Shown in pieces: positions 23,671-32,645 of a stretch of 55,023 bases of DNA. The position numbers and the translations under genes are program-made. Source of the stretch: Bacillota bacterium (GTDB taxonomy: Bacteria; Bacillota; UBA4882; UBA8346); contig JAEWZY010000074.1 of the NCBI GenBank assembly GCA_023394955.1, forward strand, positions 1 through 55,023, read 5' to 3'. The notes under the pieces were generated by a model. It was given only the letters and a program-made list of their open reading frames with translations, ran no database searches and was not told where the DNA came from. Position 1 is the stretch's first letter; the number at the start of each line of letters is the position of its first letter.

Positions 23671-23937
23671 TTAACTATTTCCCATGGCGTTCAGCTTTTT
23701 AGTTAAACGGGATTTACGACGGGCGGCTTGGTTTTTGTGAATAATACCTTTACTTGCAGCTTCGTCAAGTCCTTTAATGGCTTTCATCAGGTCCGACTTA
23801 GCTTCCTCTTTTCCGGCAGTTATGGAGGAGAGAGCGTTCTTAAGATATGTTTTCAGTTTCGAACGGTTGGATATATTGGCGGAGTGTTTCCGCACGGCGG
23901 TCCTTACCCTTTTCTCAGCTGACTTAATATTCGGCAA
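23671..23937 (-). CDS. rpsT: 30S ribosomal protein S20
   Basis: 88 residues, very basic, three-helix S20 protein (MPNIKSAEKRVRTAVRK at the start, KNQAARRKSRLTKKL near the end) that binds 16S rRNA during small-subunit assembly. TTG 23937 is chosen: it restores the conserved PNIKSAEKR N-terminus and has AAGGAGGTG 6 bases upstream, whereas the longer frame from 23961 would start inside the leader. In Bacillus rpsT is also divergent from and next to gpr, so the synteny is conserved. Confidence 0.95.
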   Translation of the reverse strand: MPNIKSAEKRVRTAVRKHSANISNRSKLKTYLKNALSSITAGKEEAKSDLMKAIKGLDEAASKGIIHKNQAARRKSRLTKKLNAMGNS

Positions 23938-24241
23938 ATCTTTCACCTCCTTAAACTGCAAACAATAATAACCTAATTTTCAACAAAAAATATTTTATCA
24001 TTCTTTGGATAGATTTGCAACCTTTAAACTGCTAATTGATAACGGGAATATTCAAGGAAGAGGAATACTTTAAAATAGGAGTCAGGAGACGGAAGAGACG
24101 GTGAATTCGATTCAAGTAAAACCGTTAAGAACTAAGTTTAATTCGGATGAAAAACGTGATAAAAATAGTTAATTTGGGCAAAATATGGTTATCAATAATT
24201 AAGCGGTTGTGAGATTCATCCTTCATTAGGCGGTTAGGAAA
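23938..24241. other. Divergent region rpsT / 4-TM protein
   Basis: 304 bases without a gene: the rpsT leader, then a degenerate 7-base repeat (24077-24108). No clear promoter was identified for either direction. Confidence 0.35.
24077..24108 (+). repeat. Degenerate heptad purine repeat, copy 2
   Basis: Reads AGGAGTC, AGGAGAC, GGAAGAG, ACGGT, GAATTC. Related to intergenic copies at 16641, 39432, 39532 (inverted) and 40746. Confidence 0.6.
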
Positions 24242-24598
24242 TTGCTTTTTTTAATTAGGTTTACTTACATTTCCCTGCTATTAATCTTGACGCAATTGTT
24301 AATCCCGGCCTTTCGGCCGGGTGGACGGTTTATCATCTTGTTAATCGCTTTGATTACTGCTTTATGCGCTCAAATCATCCGGAAAGTGACTGCAGGAAGG
24401 TTGCAAAAAAAATGGCAAAATTTGTTTAGCGGTGCCAGTATTATAATCATGCTCTTGCTAAGCGGCTATTATTTTTCCGGAGTGAAGCCCACATTCTTGG
24501 GAATACTAGCTGCATACCTAGGACTGGTTATACTGGAAGTATTGCTGCCGAATTCATGGCATGAATTGATTTATCAAAAGTATCAAAGGACGGAGTAA
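24242..24598 (+). CDS. Small integral membrane protein, four spans; function unknown
   Basis: 118 residues, with hydrophobic segments at about 3-22, 29-46, 61-80 and 82-102, joined by a short basic loop (RKVTAGRLQKKWQ). The topology and the hydrophobic pattern resemble phage-holin-like family 4 (YvlD-type) membrane proteins, but no signature is diagnostic. The start is TTG with a weak AGG site, so the start is uncertain. Precedes gpr by 143 bases in the same direction. Confidence 0.55.
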   Translation: MLFLIRFTYISLLLILTQLLIPAFRPGGRFIILLIALITALCAQIIRKVTAGRLQKKWQNLFSGASIIIMLLLSGYYFSGVKPTFLGILAAYLGLVILEVLLPNSWHELIYQKYQRTE

Positions 24599-24741
24599 GT
24601 TTGAAATAGGCATATTCAGGCTACCTTTTTAGGCAAGAGGCATGAGGGGTTTCTATAAACTACTGGATTTCATACTTGCAATCATCCAGGTAAAACTGGA
24701 GTGGACGACTACTTTATTAATTCTCGGGAAGGGGTAAGTTG

Positions 24742-25719
24742 ATGGATAGGCAAGATTTAGCGTTGATGGGGGAGCTCCATACTGATCTGGCTTTGGAAGC
24801 CAGGGAAATTCTTATGCAACGGGGACAAGGGCAGGAACCGCCGGGAGTCGGGACTGAAACGGAGAAGCAAGGGGAGACGGTGATTACTAGGGTCCACATT
24901 CAAAACGAAGCTGCCGGAAAGGCCATGAACAAAGTACCAGGCTACTATGTGACTTTGGAAGCCCCTGGGTTAAGGACTACCGACCGGGACCAACATGAGG
25001 AGATCGCATTTTTGACTGCCAAAGAAATCGAAGGTTTCATAGGTCGGATCGGAGTTAAGGAAGAAGATACTTGTCTGATAATCGGTTTGGGTAACTGGGA
25101 TGCGACCCCTGATGCCCTTGGGCCCAAAGTGGTGGAACATATTTTAGTAACACGGCATCTTAAATCAATGACGCCTCCGGAGAAAAAAGGAGGACTACGG
25201 CCGGTTTGCGCCTTAGCTCCGGGAGTTTTGGGAAGTACCGGTATGGAGACCGGAGAGATTGTGATGGGGGTAGCCCAGCGGATCCGCCCCCGGTTCATTG
25301 TGGTAATCGATGCTTTGGCTTCCCGGACTACCAGTCGCATGGGAGGAGCGATTCAAATCGCGGATACCGGGATTCATCCCGGTTCCGGCTTGGGCAATAA
25401 ACGGATCGGGATTACTCCCCAGACAATGGGAGTGCCGGTGATTGCCATTGGGGCTCCCACTGTGGTGGAGGCCGCTACGATTGTTCATGATGCTATGGAA
25501 GAACTATTCAAGACCCATCCGGGTATGGTTAATCTGAGGGCGATCAATGAGAAAGATTTGATTAGAAGAGTGTTATCGCCTTATATGGGCAGCTTGATAG
25601 TTACTCCGAAGGAGATTGACGTGATGATCGATAGCGTGGCCAGAGTGGTCTCGGGAGCGCTAAATATCGCCTTGCATCCAGCGGTCAGTCCGGAGGAAGT
25701 GTTTAGGTATTTAGGTTAA
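24742..25719 (+). CDS. gpr: Germination protease GPR (spore protein degradation)
   Basis: 325 residues, in line with the A25 family. The N-terminal region HTDLALEAREIL matches the segment around the autoprocessing site of GPR (zymogen cleaved before TDLA in Bacillus). Conserved blocks include GLGNWDATPDALGPKV and GIGMN-like ADTGIHPGSGLGNKR. It degrades small acid-soluble spore proteins on germination, freeing DNA and amino acids. ATG 24742 and TTG 24739 are both possible, with GGAAGGGG upstream; ATG is preferred. Its presence shows that the organism forms endospores. Confidence 0.95.
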   Translation: MDRQDLALMGELHTDLALEAREILMQRGQGQEPPGVGTETEKQGETVITRVHIQNEAAGKAMNKVPGYYVTLEAPGLRTTDRDQHEEIAFLTAKEIEGFIGRIGVKEEDTCLIIGLGNWDATPDALGPKVVEHILVTRHLKSMTPPEKKGGLRPVCALAPGVLGSTGMETGEIVMGVAQRIRPRFIVVIDALASRTTSRMGGAIQIADTGIHPGSGLGNKRIGITPQTMGVPVIAIGAPTVVEAATIVHDAMEELFKTHPGMVNLRAINEKDLIRRVLSPYMGSLIVTPKEIDVMIDSVARVVSGALNIALHPAVSPEEVFRYLG

Positions 25720-25783
25720 GAAACGTTAAAACAGTTCTAAATCGGTAAAACGGTTCATAGCATTTGCCGGGAGATGATCGGCG

Positions 25784-26470
25784 ATGCAAATCCAAATTAA
25801 CGGTTGGAAGAAGGTATATTTTTTTTACGGGATTGTCTTTTTCGGCCTGGGTGTACTCGGATTTTTCTTTAATAACCGGTTAAGTCTTTCAAGGTTAGCC
25901 CAATTAGCCTTTGCGAATGTTTCTCAAGAATTATCGGATCTGGGGTTGATTCCTTTCGGGGAAAGCCGAGCAGTAACAGTTTTCAATCCCCGTTTGCGAT
26001 CAATTGTGCTTGTTTATCCTGAGAATACCGGAGGAAGCCTTTACGATGGACTGAAAGAACGAATTTTATACCGGGAGGGAGCCCGTACTGAAGTAATCAG
26101 CTATCCAGTTTCGGAACGGGAATGGTTTAAATCGCCCCAATCAAGATGGCTACTTAATAATGACCGGTTTGTGATTGGGGTTAATCCTGACTCCGACTGG
26201 AATAGTTTGAAGGAGGCAAGTATTTTATTTTCACTCTCAAAACCGATGACGGCTGAATTTGTCAACCGGTTAATCAACTACCAACCGGAGATCCCTTTAT
26301 TTAAATTAGAACTGATTTCCAGGGGTCAAACTTTTCTATATAGTTTTAGTCTCGAGGAGTCTCAAAGTACCTCAGTCCATTTGATGAAAGTGATGGATAT
26401 ATTATTAGATTTATGGGAAACAGGAGGACATAGTCTCCAGCGGGGGAATTACCGTGAAACACTTTGGTAA
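25784..26470 (+). CDS. Uncharacterised membrane-anchored protein at the spoIIP position
   Basis: 228 residues, not recognised. One N-terminal membrane span (VYFFYGIVFFGLGVLGFFF, about 11-29), then an extracytoplasmic alpha/beta domain beginning VTVFNPRLRSIVLVYPENTGG. In Bacillus the gene after gpr is spoIIP, a septal peptidoglycan amidase of about 400 residues; this protein is much shorter and I see none of the SpoIIP catalytic motifs (such as YHTH...E). It overlaps the next gene by 17 bases. Inferred: a sporulation-linked membrane protein because of position only. Confidence 0.65.
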   Translation: MQIQINGWKKVYFFYGIVFFGLGVLGFFFNNRLSLSRLAQLAFANVSQELSDLGLIPFGESRAVTVFNPRLRSIVLVYPENTGGSLYDGLKERILYREGARTEVISYPVSEREWFKSPQSRWLLNNDRFVIGVNPDSDWNSLKEASILFSLSKPMTAEFVNRLINYQPEIPLFKLELISRGQTFLYSFSLEESQSTSVHLMKVMDILLDLWETGGHSLQRGNYRETLW

Positions 26471-26786
26471 GATCATCTTAATTTTAGTTTGGACAATTAT
26501 AATTTTAAGTTCCGGTTATTACCTAGTCTTCGACAACTTGGGTTCGGTTTTAACTGCTGATCACACCGGTTTTAGTTGCCAACTTATTTCCGAAGGGGTC
26601 CGGCTTCGTTCGGGGGATTCGGTTACCGTAGTTAAGCTTAAATTTCCGTTACAATTAAGGGCAAGAGATGATCAGTGGCTGGTCCAGACCAGCCGAGGGG
26701 CCGTCTCTTTTTCATTTACCCCAAGGCTTCAAGTTCAATGGGAAAGATCGGACCAGGGAAGGAGTTCGAAAAAGGATGGTGAATAA
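26454..26786 (+). CDS. Small membrane-anchored protein, possible YqxA positional counterpart
   Basis: 110 residues: an N-terminal span (KIILILVWTIIILSSGYYLV, about 5-24) and a short beta-rich external domain (SCQLISEGVRLRSGDSVTVVKLKF). In Bacillus gpr-spoIIP is followed by yqxA, a protein of similar size and topology, so it may be a distant counterpart; sequence similarity is not evident by eye. The start is GTG with GGGGG upstream, inside the 3' end of the preceding gene, which implies coupled synthesis. Confidence 0.6.
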   Translation: MKHFGKIILILVWTIIILSSGYYLVFDNLGSVLTADHTGFSCQLISEGVRLRSGDSVTVVKLKFPLQLRARDDQWLVQTSRGAVSFSFTPRLQVQWERSDQGRSSKKDGE

Positions 26787-26873
26787 ACATACTACTTTGT
26801 TTTATCAATTAAACCGCTAAATATCAAAAATTGAATCGACATCGCCGGTATTAAACCGGAAAGGGAGGCTGTA

Positions 26874-28457
26874 ATGGCCGAGAATGTCATGGAAAGAGCT
26901 GCTAAAGCAGCCGGTATGATTTCAATGCTGTTTTTAGTCAGTCGTATTTTGGGTTTTATCAGGGAAAATTTATCAGGACGTCTCTTCAGTAGATTTGAAA
27001 CCGACTCATTCTTCGCCGCTTTTATTATTCCTGATATCATGTATTACCTGCTGGTAGGGGGGGCGCTCTCGGCCGCATTCATACCTATTTTTACCGAATA
27101 TTTGGCCAAAGGCGACGAGGAAGAGGGTTGGAAAGTAGCCAGTACCTTTATTAACATTACGGTGATCTTGTTGGCTATTTTTACGATCTTGGGAATGACT
27201 TTCGCGAAGGGTGTAGCTCTATGGGAAGCGCCACATTTTCAAGGGGAAAAGATGCTTTTATTGGTTAAGCTTACCCGGATCATGTTCCCGGCAGTCTGCT
27301 TTACCGCTTTGGCCGGTTTAATGGGGGGAGTATTGAACTCCTATAAGCATTTTTTAGCTCCCGCCCTTGGCCCTGTTTTTTATAATATCGCCATCATTCT
27401 TGGCGCGTTTTGGCTGGGACCGCGTTATGGTATCACGGGTATGGCCTTTGGCGTAGTGGCTGGGGCTATCGGTAATTTTTTAATTCAAATGGCATTTTTG
27501 CGGAAAATGGGGGGCGCCTGGTTCCGTTTCGGCTACATTGATCTGCGGAATTCCGGATTTCGACGGATGTTAATGTTAATGGTACCTGCTTTGATCGGGC
27601 TTTCGGCCACTCAGGCCAATATATGGATTACTAATGTAATGGCCTCTTCGTTGCAAGAAGGGAGTATTACCGCGCTTCGTTTCGCGAATCGGTTGATTCA
27701 GTTGCCTATTGGAATCTTCGCGTCCAGTATCGCCATGGCTTTTTTTCCGATGCTATCCGGGTTGGCGGCGGAGAAAAAGATGGACTTGTTCAAGGACACA
27801 CTTTCGTTGTCACTCCGTTCAATCTTTTTCCTATTGCTTCCGGCGGCTGTAGGTTTAATGGTCTTAAGGACGCCGATAGTTAAGCTCTTGTTTGAAGGAC
27901 AGAAGTTCACAGCGGAGCATACCGCTTTGACGTCTTATGCGTTGTTGTTTTATAGTTTGACCGTCTTCGCCCATGCGGCCATTTTAATGTTGCCTCGGGC
28001 CTTCTATGCTTTACAAGATACCTTAACCCCGGTATTGGTGAGTGTCTTCTCGGTTTCCGCAAGCATTCTGATGAATTGGATTTTCCTTAAATATACGGAT
28101 TTGGGTGTGGGCGGTTTTGCGCTCTCTTTTTCGATTATGGGTTTGATCAATATGTTACTTTTAATGGAAATCCTACGCCGGAAAGTTGGCGGAATTAGGG
28201 GACATGGGATTTTAAAATCTTTCCTTAAAGGGTTGACGGCCTCTCTGGGATTGGGAGTAGCGGTTTATTTAACTGCGCGAGGAATTGGTTCGATCAGCGG
28301 GAGGGTGGGGTTATCTGGCCATTTTGAAGCTGCTTTGATCGTAGTTGCCGGAATGGCGGTAGGAGTAACGGTCTATTTTGGGACCGCTTGGTTGTTGAAG
28401 ATGGATGAGCTGGCAATGACAATTAGGCTGATCAAGAGTAAACTGCTCAGACGGTAG
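26874..28457 (+). CDS. murJ: Lipid II flippase MurJ (MviN family)
   Basis: 527 residues, about 14 membrane spans, MOP-superfamily pattern. Diagnostic stretches: ISMLFLVSRILGFIRENL at the N-terminus, DSFFAAFIIPDIMYYLLVGGALSAAFIPIF and LPIGIFASSIAMAFFPMLS (each quoted in part). It moves lipid-linked peptidoglycan precursor across the inner membrane. ATG with GGGAGG upstream. In this block it occupies space between gpr and lepA where Bacillus has only spoIIP/yqxA. Co-directional with the two small membrane proteins upstream (87-base gap). Confidence 0.93.
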   Translation: MAENVMERAAKAAGMISMLFLVSRILGFIRENLSGRLFSRFETDSFFAAFIIPDIMYYLLVGGALSAAFIPIFTEYLAKGDEEEGWKVASTFINITVILLAIFTILGMTFAKGVALWEAPHFQGEKMLLLVKLTRIMFPAVCFTALAGLMGGVLNSYKHFLAPALGPVFYNIAIILGAFWLGPRYGITGMAFGVVAGAIGNFLIQMAFLRKMGGAWFRFGYIDLRNSGFRRMLMLMVPALIGLSATQANIWITNVMASSLQEGSITALRFANRLIQLPIGIFASSIAMAFFPMLSGLAAEKKMDLFKDTLSLSLRSIFFLLLPAAVGLMVLRTPIVKLLFEGQKFTAEHTALTSYALLFYSLTVFAHAAILMLPRAFYALQDTLTPVLVSVFSVSASILMNWIFLKYTDLGVGGFALSFSIMGLINMLLLMEILRRKVGGIRGHGILKSFLKGLTASLGLGVAVYLTARGIGSISGRVGLSGHFEAALIVVAGMAVGVTVYFGTAWLLKMDELAMTIRLIKSKLLRR

Positions 28458-28468
28458 ATGGAATTTTT

Positions 28469-28579
28469 GGCTACTGGCTATTGTTTTTAGGCCTAAATAT
28501 AAACCCTCAAGCTACTACTAACAGGCAAGCGCTAACAGCCAAAAGAATAACTAATAGCTAAAACCAACAGCTAACTGCC
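28469..28579. repeat. Degenerate GGCTGTTAGC-type repeat cluster after murJ
   Basis: Units GGCTACTGGCTATTG on the plus strand (28469-28483) and, in inverse orientation, GCTAACAGCC (28531-28540), CTAATAGCTA (28551-28560) and AACAGCTAACTGCC (28566-28579), so the RNA can fold back on itself. No T-run suggests a terminator. It occupies nearly the whole murJ / LysE-family gap. Confidence 0.5.
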
Positions 28580-28603
28580 GACAATACGGTTGAGGGGGTA
28601 ACC

Positions 28604-29329
28604 ATGGACTTATTCCAAATCTTGGGCCAAGCATTTTTAGTAGGGTTATCAGGAGCGGTGGCTCCCGGTCCATTGTTAACTTATAACATTCAACTTACTT
28701 GTAAAAAAGGCTTCTGGATTGGACCTAAATTGGTGTTAGGACACGCTATTTTGGAAGCGATTTTGATCATAGGATTAATATGGGGATTGGGTCGTTTTAT
28801 TCAGCTTTCGGCGACCCGGATCAGTATCGGCGTCTTGGGGGGGTTGATGCTGATTTGGATGGGCTACGACTTAGCATTCAAGGAAAGCAGAAAAGGGAGC
28901 ATCACATCATCGCTAGAAGTAGCAGCAACTGCTGAAACCCCGCCGACGACAGGGATGACTGAGTTAAATCCGGTATTGGCGGGGATGATCATTTCAATTA
29001 GTAACCCTTATTGGTTGATGTGGTGGGTAATGGTGGGACTGGCCATGATTACTCAGGCTTTAAATCTCGGTTGGGTGGGTGTCGGTTGTTTTTATTTGGG
29101 GCATATCTCAGCGGATCTGAGTTGGTATAGTTTGATTTCGGGAGCCTTGACCAAAGGACGCCGTTTTCTTTCGGACCGGGTCTATCGTTGGTTGTTGTTC
29201 GTTTGCGGTTTGTTCTTGATCTTCCTGGCGTTGGCCTTTATATATGACGCTTTGGACTTACTCGGATTTATCCCTTGGTTTTTCGATCAAACGATTGACC
29301 TGTTTCAACAGGTAAGACAGATGGTTTAA
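28604..29329 (+). CDS. LysE/RhtB-family amino-acid exporter
   Basis: 241 residues, about six membrane spans. The N-terminal motif GLSGAVAPGPLLTYNIQ is the family signature (G-x3-PGP), and SNPYWLMWWVMVG matches the conserved second half. Such transporters export amino acids or related solutes. The start ATG has GAGGGGG upstream. A very strong hairpin terminator follows, so it closes the unit begun at gpr or murJ. Substrate unknown. Confidence 0.85.
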   Translation: MDLFQILGQAFLVGLSGAVAPGPLLTYNIQLTCKKGFWIGPKLVLGHAILEAILIIGLIWGLGRFIQLSATRISIGVLGGLMLIWMGYDLAFKESRKGSITSSLEVAATAETPPTTGMTELNPVLAGMIISISNPYWLMWWVMVGLAMITQALNLGWVGVGCFYLGHISADLSWYSLISGALTKGRRFLSDRVYRWLLFVCGLFLIFLALAFIYDALDLLGFIPWFFDQTIDLFQQVRQMV

Positions 29330-29364
29330 GGCTATTCATTCAGTTAGCCATATATAATTGGATG

Positions 29365-29406
29365 TAAAAGCTTAGTTCCCCGTTTCTACGGGGAACTAAG
29401 CTTTTA
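29365..29406. terminator. Strong bidirectional-type terminator hairpin
   Basis: TAAAAGCTTAGTTCCCCG pairs over 18 bases without mismatch with its complement at 29389-29406, loop TTTCTA. The lower stem is A/T-tracted on both sides as in bidirectional terminators. Confidence 0.92.
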
Positions 29407-29490
29407 CTTATACTTTACATGGAGGAGAAAATAAGATAATATTTTTAGTTAATCAAGTAGTCGGACAGCTACAAGATTTCTAGTTTTTAA

Positions 29491-29519
29491 TTGCCCGCCT
29501 TAATGCTAAATGGTATAAT
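29491..29519 (+). promoter_or_regulatory. Sigma-A promoter with extended -10 for lepA
   Basis: TTGCCC (29491-29496), 17-base spacer, consensus TATAAT (29514-29519) preceded by TGG, which is the extended -10 TGn element. It lies about 155 bases before lepA and after the terminator. Confidence 0.8.
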
Positions 29520-29673
29520 ATTTTAGATTTAAATCAATATAATTCGCGCCAAGATAGTTCTGAAGGAAATAATCACCTTCGAAAATGAACCTCTAGACCG
29601 CAATTTTTCAGCACTGTTTTGGGTTTTGCTCTTCAGTAAATCAGCTTACTTTTAAATACATGGAGGAATACAT

Positions 29674-31473
29674 TTGATTCAAACCAATATTCGGAATTTT
29701 TGCATTATCGCCCATATCGATCATGGTAAATCAACCTTGGCGGATCGTTTATTGGAGTATACCGGCGCATTAAGCCGTCGGGAAATGACTCAACAGGTTT
29801 TGGATTCCATGGATCTGGAACGGGAGCGGGGCATTACCATCAAAGCCCAAGCGGTCCGCCTTGAGTATCAGGCTAAGGACAAAAAGAAGTATATCCTAAA
29901 TTTGATCGACACCCCTGGCCATGTGGATTTCACTTATGAAGTCTCCCGTTCTTTGGCTGCGTGCGACGGGGTTTTATTGGTGGTTGACGCCACTCAGGGG
30001 GTAGAAGCCCAAACCATCGCCAACCTTTATCTTGCTCTGGAACAGGACCTGGATATTATTCCGGTGATTAATAAGGTGGATCTACCTAGCGCTGATCCGG
30101 AAAGGGTCAAAAATGAACTAAAGGAGATCATCGGTTTGGACCCGGCCGACTGTATTGTGGCTAGCGCTAAAACGGGCATCGGCACGGAGGAGATCTTAGA
30201 AGCCATCGTTCAACGGATGAAACCGCCCAGCGGGGATCAACGATTGCCTTTACGGGCCTTGATCTTCGATTCGCTCTTCGATTCTTACCGGGGAGTAATC
30301 GCCTATGTCCGGTTAGTCGAGGGTAAACTGGCAGTTGGTCAAGGGATTCGAATGATGGCTACGGAAAAAGAATTTGAAGTGACCGAACTAGGCACTTTCC
30401 GGCCAATGATGACTTCGGCCCAAGAATTGATAGCCGGAGAAGTTGGTTTTGTGATCGCTTCTATGAAAAATGTTAAAGACGTCCGGGTGGGTGATACCGT
30501 TACTTTAATCGAGAATCCGGCATCAACGCCTTTGCCTGGTTACCGGCCGATCCAGCCCATGGTCTACTGCGGTTTTTATCCGGTTGATAATGCCGCCTAT
30601 GGCGAGTTGCGGGATGCTTTAGAAAAGCTGCAGCTGAATGACGCATCGTTGGTCTTTGAACCCGAGAGTTCCGCGGCGTTAGGTTTTGGGTTTCGCTGTG
30701 GTTTTCTAGGGTTGTTGCATATGGAAATCATCCAGGAGCGGTTGGAAAGGGAGTATGATTTGAACTTGATTGCCACGGCTCCTAGCGTGGTTTACAAAGT
30801 CTTTTTAACAGACGGTAGTATGAAACAGATTTCCAACCCAGCCGAGTTGCCTGCTTCTAATTACTTGGACCATATCGAAGAACCGTATGTCAAAGCAACC
30901 ATCATTTTGCCCAATGATTATGTAGGGACGGTAATGGAATTGTGTCAGGATAAACGAGGCCAGTTTGTTAACATGGAATATTTAACTGAAAATAGAGTCA
31001 TGCTCACCTATGATCTGCCTTTATCCGAAATTTTAATGGATTTTTTTGACAAGTTAAAGTCCCGTTCTCGGGGGTATGCATCATTGGATTATGAATATAA
31101 AGGGCACCGGGAATCAAACCTAGTAAAACTGGATATTCTTTTAAACGGGAAAATAGTCGATGCCCTCTCCGCCATTGTTCACCGGGACAAATCATACCAG
31201 CGCGGCAGACAGTTTGCTGAAAAATTAAAGGAGATTATTCCACGGCAGATGTTTGAAGTCCCGATCCAAGCGACCGTAGGGACCAAGGTAATCGCCAGAG
31301 AGACGGTGAAAGCTATGCGTAAAGACGTATTAGCCAAGTGTTACGGGGGTGATATCTCACGGAAACGGAAGCTCCTTGAGAAGCAGAAAGAAGGGAAAAA
31401 ACGCATGAAACAACTGGGTACGGTGGAAGTTCCCCAAGAAGCGTTTCTTGCGGTATTGAAAATAGAAGATTGA
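29674..31473 (+). CDS. lepA: Elongation factor 4 (back-translocating GTPase)
   Basis: 599 residues, the family's usual length. G1 AHIDHGKST, G2/G3 RGITIKAQ and DTPGHVDF, G4 NKVDLP are intact, followed by EF-G-like domains and the LepA-specific C-terminal domain (SYQRGRQFAEKLKEIIPRQ, GGDISRKRKLLEKQKEGKKR). It rescues stalled or mistranslocated ribosomes. TTG start with TGGAGGAA 7 bases upstream. Own promoter at 29491. Confidence 0.97.
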   Translation: MIQTNIRNFCIIAHIDHGKSTLADRLLEYTGALSRREMTQQVLDSMDLERERGITIKAQAVRLEYQAKDKKKYILNLIDTPGHVDFTYEVSRSLAACDGVLLVVDATQGVEAQTIANLYLALEQDLDIIPVINKVDLPSADPERVKNELKEIIGLDPADCIVASAKTGIGTEEILEAIVQRMKPPSGDQRLPLRALIFDSLFDSYRGVIAYVRLVEGKLAVGQGIRMMATEKEFEVTELGTFRPMMTSAQELIAGEVGFVIASMKNVKDVRVGDTVTLIENPASTPLPGYRPIQPMVYCGFYPVDNAAYGELRDALEKLQLNDASLVFEPESSAALGFGFRCGFLGLLHMEIIQERLEREYDLNLIATAPSVVYKVFLTDGSMKQISNPAELPASNYLDHIEEPYVKATIILPNDYVGTVMELCQDKRGQFVNMEYLTENRVMLTYDLPLSEILMDFFDKLKSRSRGYASLDYEYKGHRESNLVKLDILLNGKIVDALSAIVHRDKSYQRGRQFAEKLKEIIPRQMFEVPIQATVGTKVIARETVKAMRKDVLAKCYGGDISRKRKLLEKQKEGKKRMKQLGTVEVPQEAFLAVLKIED

Positions 31474-31533
31474 TGGTTCGAAACGTAGTAAGGCGGTTAA
31501 TTAATCGTCCCCATCAATATCATCTATATCATG

Positions 31534-32388
31534 TTATTCCCCCAAAATCGGCGGGACGATTGGTTCATGTTTATGGAGCAAGACCGAGCGTTTAGGTTGG
31601 CGGCCGGAAAGAACATTGAGGCTTTCGAGCTGTTCTTCCATGCGGTTCATCTCCAAGACGCCAATGGCATCCGGGAATTTTTTCGCGATATTGCGGAAGA
31701 GTTTTTTCCACCAATCCTGGTTGGCGGAAACTGACTGGTGCAGGTCGGCGTTTCGATCATTGTCGTGAAAGTGAAAATGTTTTACCCGATCCATTTTTAA
31801 GAAGGCCTCCGGGGCAATCCCCGCTTGTAAAGCGTGACCGATATCAACCGTTAACCCAAACTCCGGATCTGGAAAAAGCCAAAGAAGCTCTTGAAATCTT
31901 GAACCATCACAGGCGCTGGGATGATAGCGCGGGTCACGGGGCATATTCTCCATTAATAAAATTACCCCTAACTTTTTTGCCTCATGAAGTAGCATCCCGA
32001 GACTGCCTTCCTCATAGAGCAGGATTTCTGAATATTGTTCGGACGTGTTTGGCTCAAGAGAACAAGGGTGAAAAGTAATTAATTTGATTCCTAGATCATT
32101 AGCCAATCGCATTACATTTAAGAAAATATTAATGGCGACCATTCGTTCTTCCCGATCTAACGCGCCTAAGCGTAAATTGACGAAGGGAGCGTGCATGGTT
32201 AAACGAAATCGGAAGCGTTCTTGATAAATGCGGATTGTCTTCTTTTCAGAAGCGGTAAATGCAAAATGAGGCGAAAGGCAGCCGGGGTCGGTATGTAGTT
32301 CAATCGCTTTAAAATAATGGACCGTTTCTTGAAGATAAGCTGAAAGAGGCCGATTATTAACGATTTTAGAACCTAGGCAAAACGCCAT
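31534..32388 (-). CDS. Xylose-isomerase-like TIM-barrel enzyme (AP endonuclease family 2)
   Basis: 284 residues. Metal-ligand-like positions of the family are visible: TMHAPFVNLR, LITFHPCS, LLMENMPRD (Glu), LTVDIGHAL (Asp, His), HFHFHDND, and GVLEMNRM (Glu). Known: this fold includes sugar isomerases/epimerases, inosose dehydratases and endonuclease IV. No sugar-specific residues can be assigned. Minus strand, convergent with lepA and divergent from hemW; the start ATG has GCGGAGG upstream. In Bacillus, lepA is followed directly by hemW, so this gene is an insertion into the conserved block. Confidence 0.8.
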   Translation of the reverse strand: MAFCLGSKIVNNRPLSAYLQETVHYFKAIELHTDPGCLSPHFAFTASEKKTIRIYQERFRFRLTMHAPFVNLRLGALDREERMVAINIFLNVMRLANDLGIKLITFHPCSLEPNTSEQYSEILLYEEGSLGMLLHEAKKLGVILLMENMPRDPRYHPSACDGSRFQELLWLFPDPEFGLTVDIGHALQAGIAPEAFLKMDRVKHFHFHDNDRNADLHQSVSANQDWWKKLFRNIAKKFPDAIGVLEMNRMEEQLESLNVLSGRQPKRSVLLHKHEPIVPPILGE

Positions 32389-32428
32389 GCGTTCGTATCC
32401 TCCGCATCTGTTATGACATCTAAAGAGT

Positions 32429-32437
32429 ATTATAACA
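32429..32437 (-). promoter_or_regulatory. Extended -10 promoter element for the TIM-barrel gene
   Basis: On the minus strand TGTTATAAT, i.e. consensus TATAAT with TGn in front, about 40 bases before the start. No good -35 at 17 bases, consistent with an extended -10 promoter. Confidence 0.5.
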
Positions 32438-32645
32438 GTGAGTCAAATTGAAATATTTAATGTATGAAGGATTTTTTAAGGTCGACGACCGGTCACTTTA
32501 CGTCGGCTGATGTTTTAATGCCGACTTGATAAAGTTAAAGCTAATGTGGCTTTATATAAATAAAATACCTTAAATAGGTCTAGGCGTCAAACCTAAAATA
32601 ATTAGTTTTGCCGGTGAAATTGAAAACAGAGGGGGGTTTTTCCAT

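Larger units (their letters stand above)
29330..29673. other. Intergenic region before lepA
   Basis: 344 bases: an 18-bp terminator hairpin, then a strong extended -10 promoter, then a leader of about 150 bases with a small hairpin (GAAGG...CCTTC near 29561-29580) and the GGAGGA ribosome site of lepA. Confidence 0.6.

Noticed and set aside
23938..23961. Longer rpsT reading from TTG 23961
   Set aside because: It would translate the AAGGAGGTG ribosome site itself; TTG 23937 restores the conserved S20 start.
24640..24677. Sigma-G/F promoter before gpr (GCATG and CATACTT)
   Set aside because: The spacing between the two elements is 26 bases, too long for these sigma factors.
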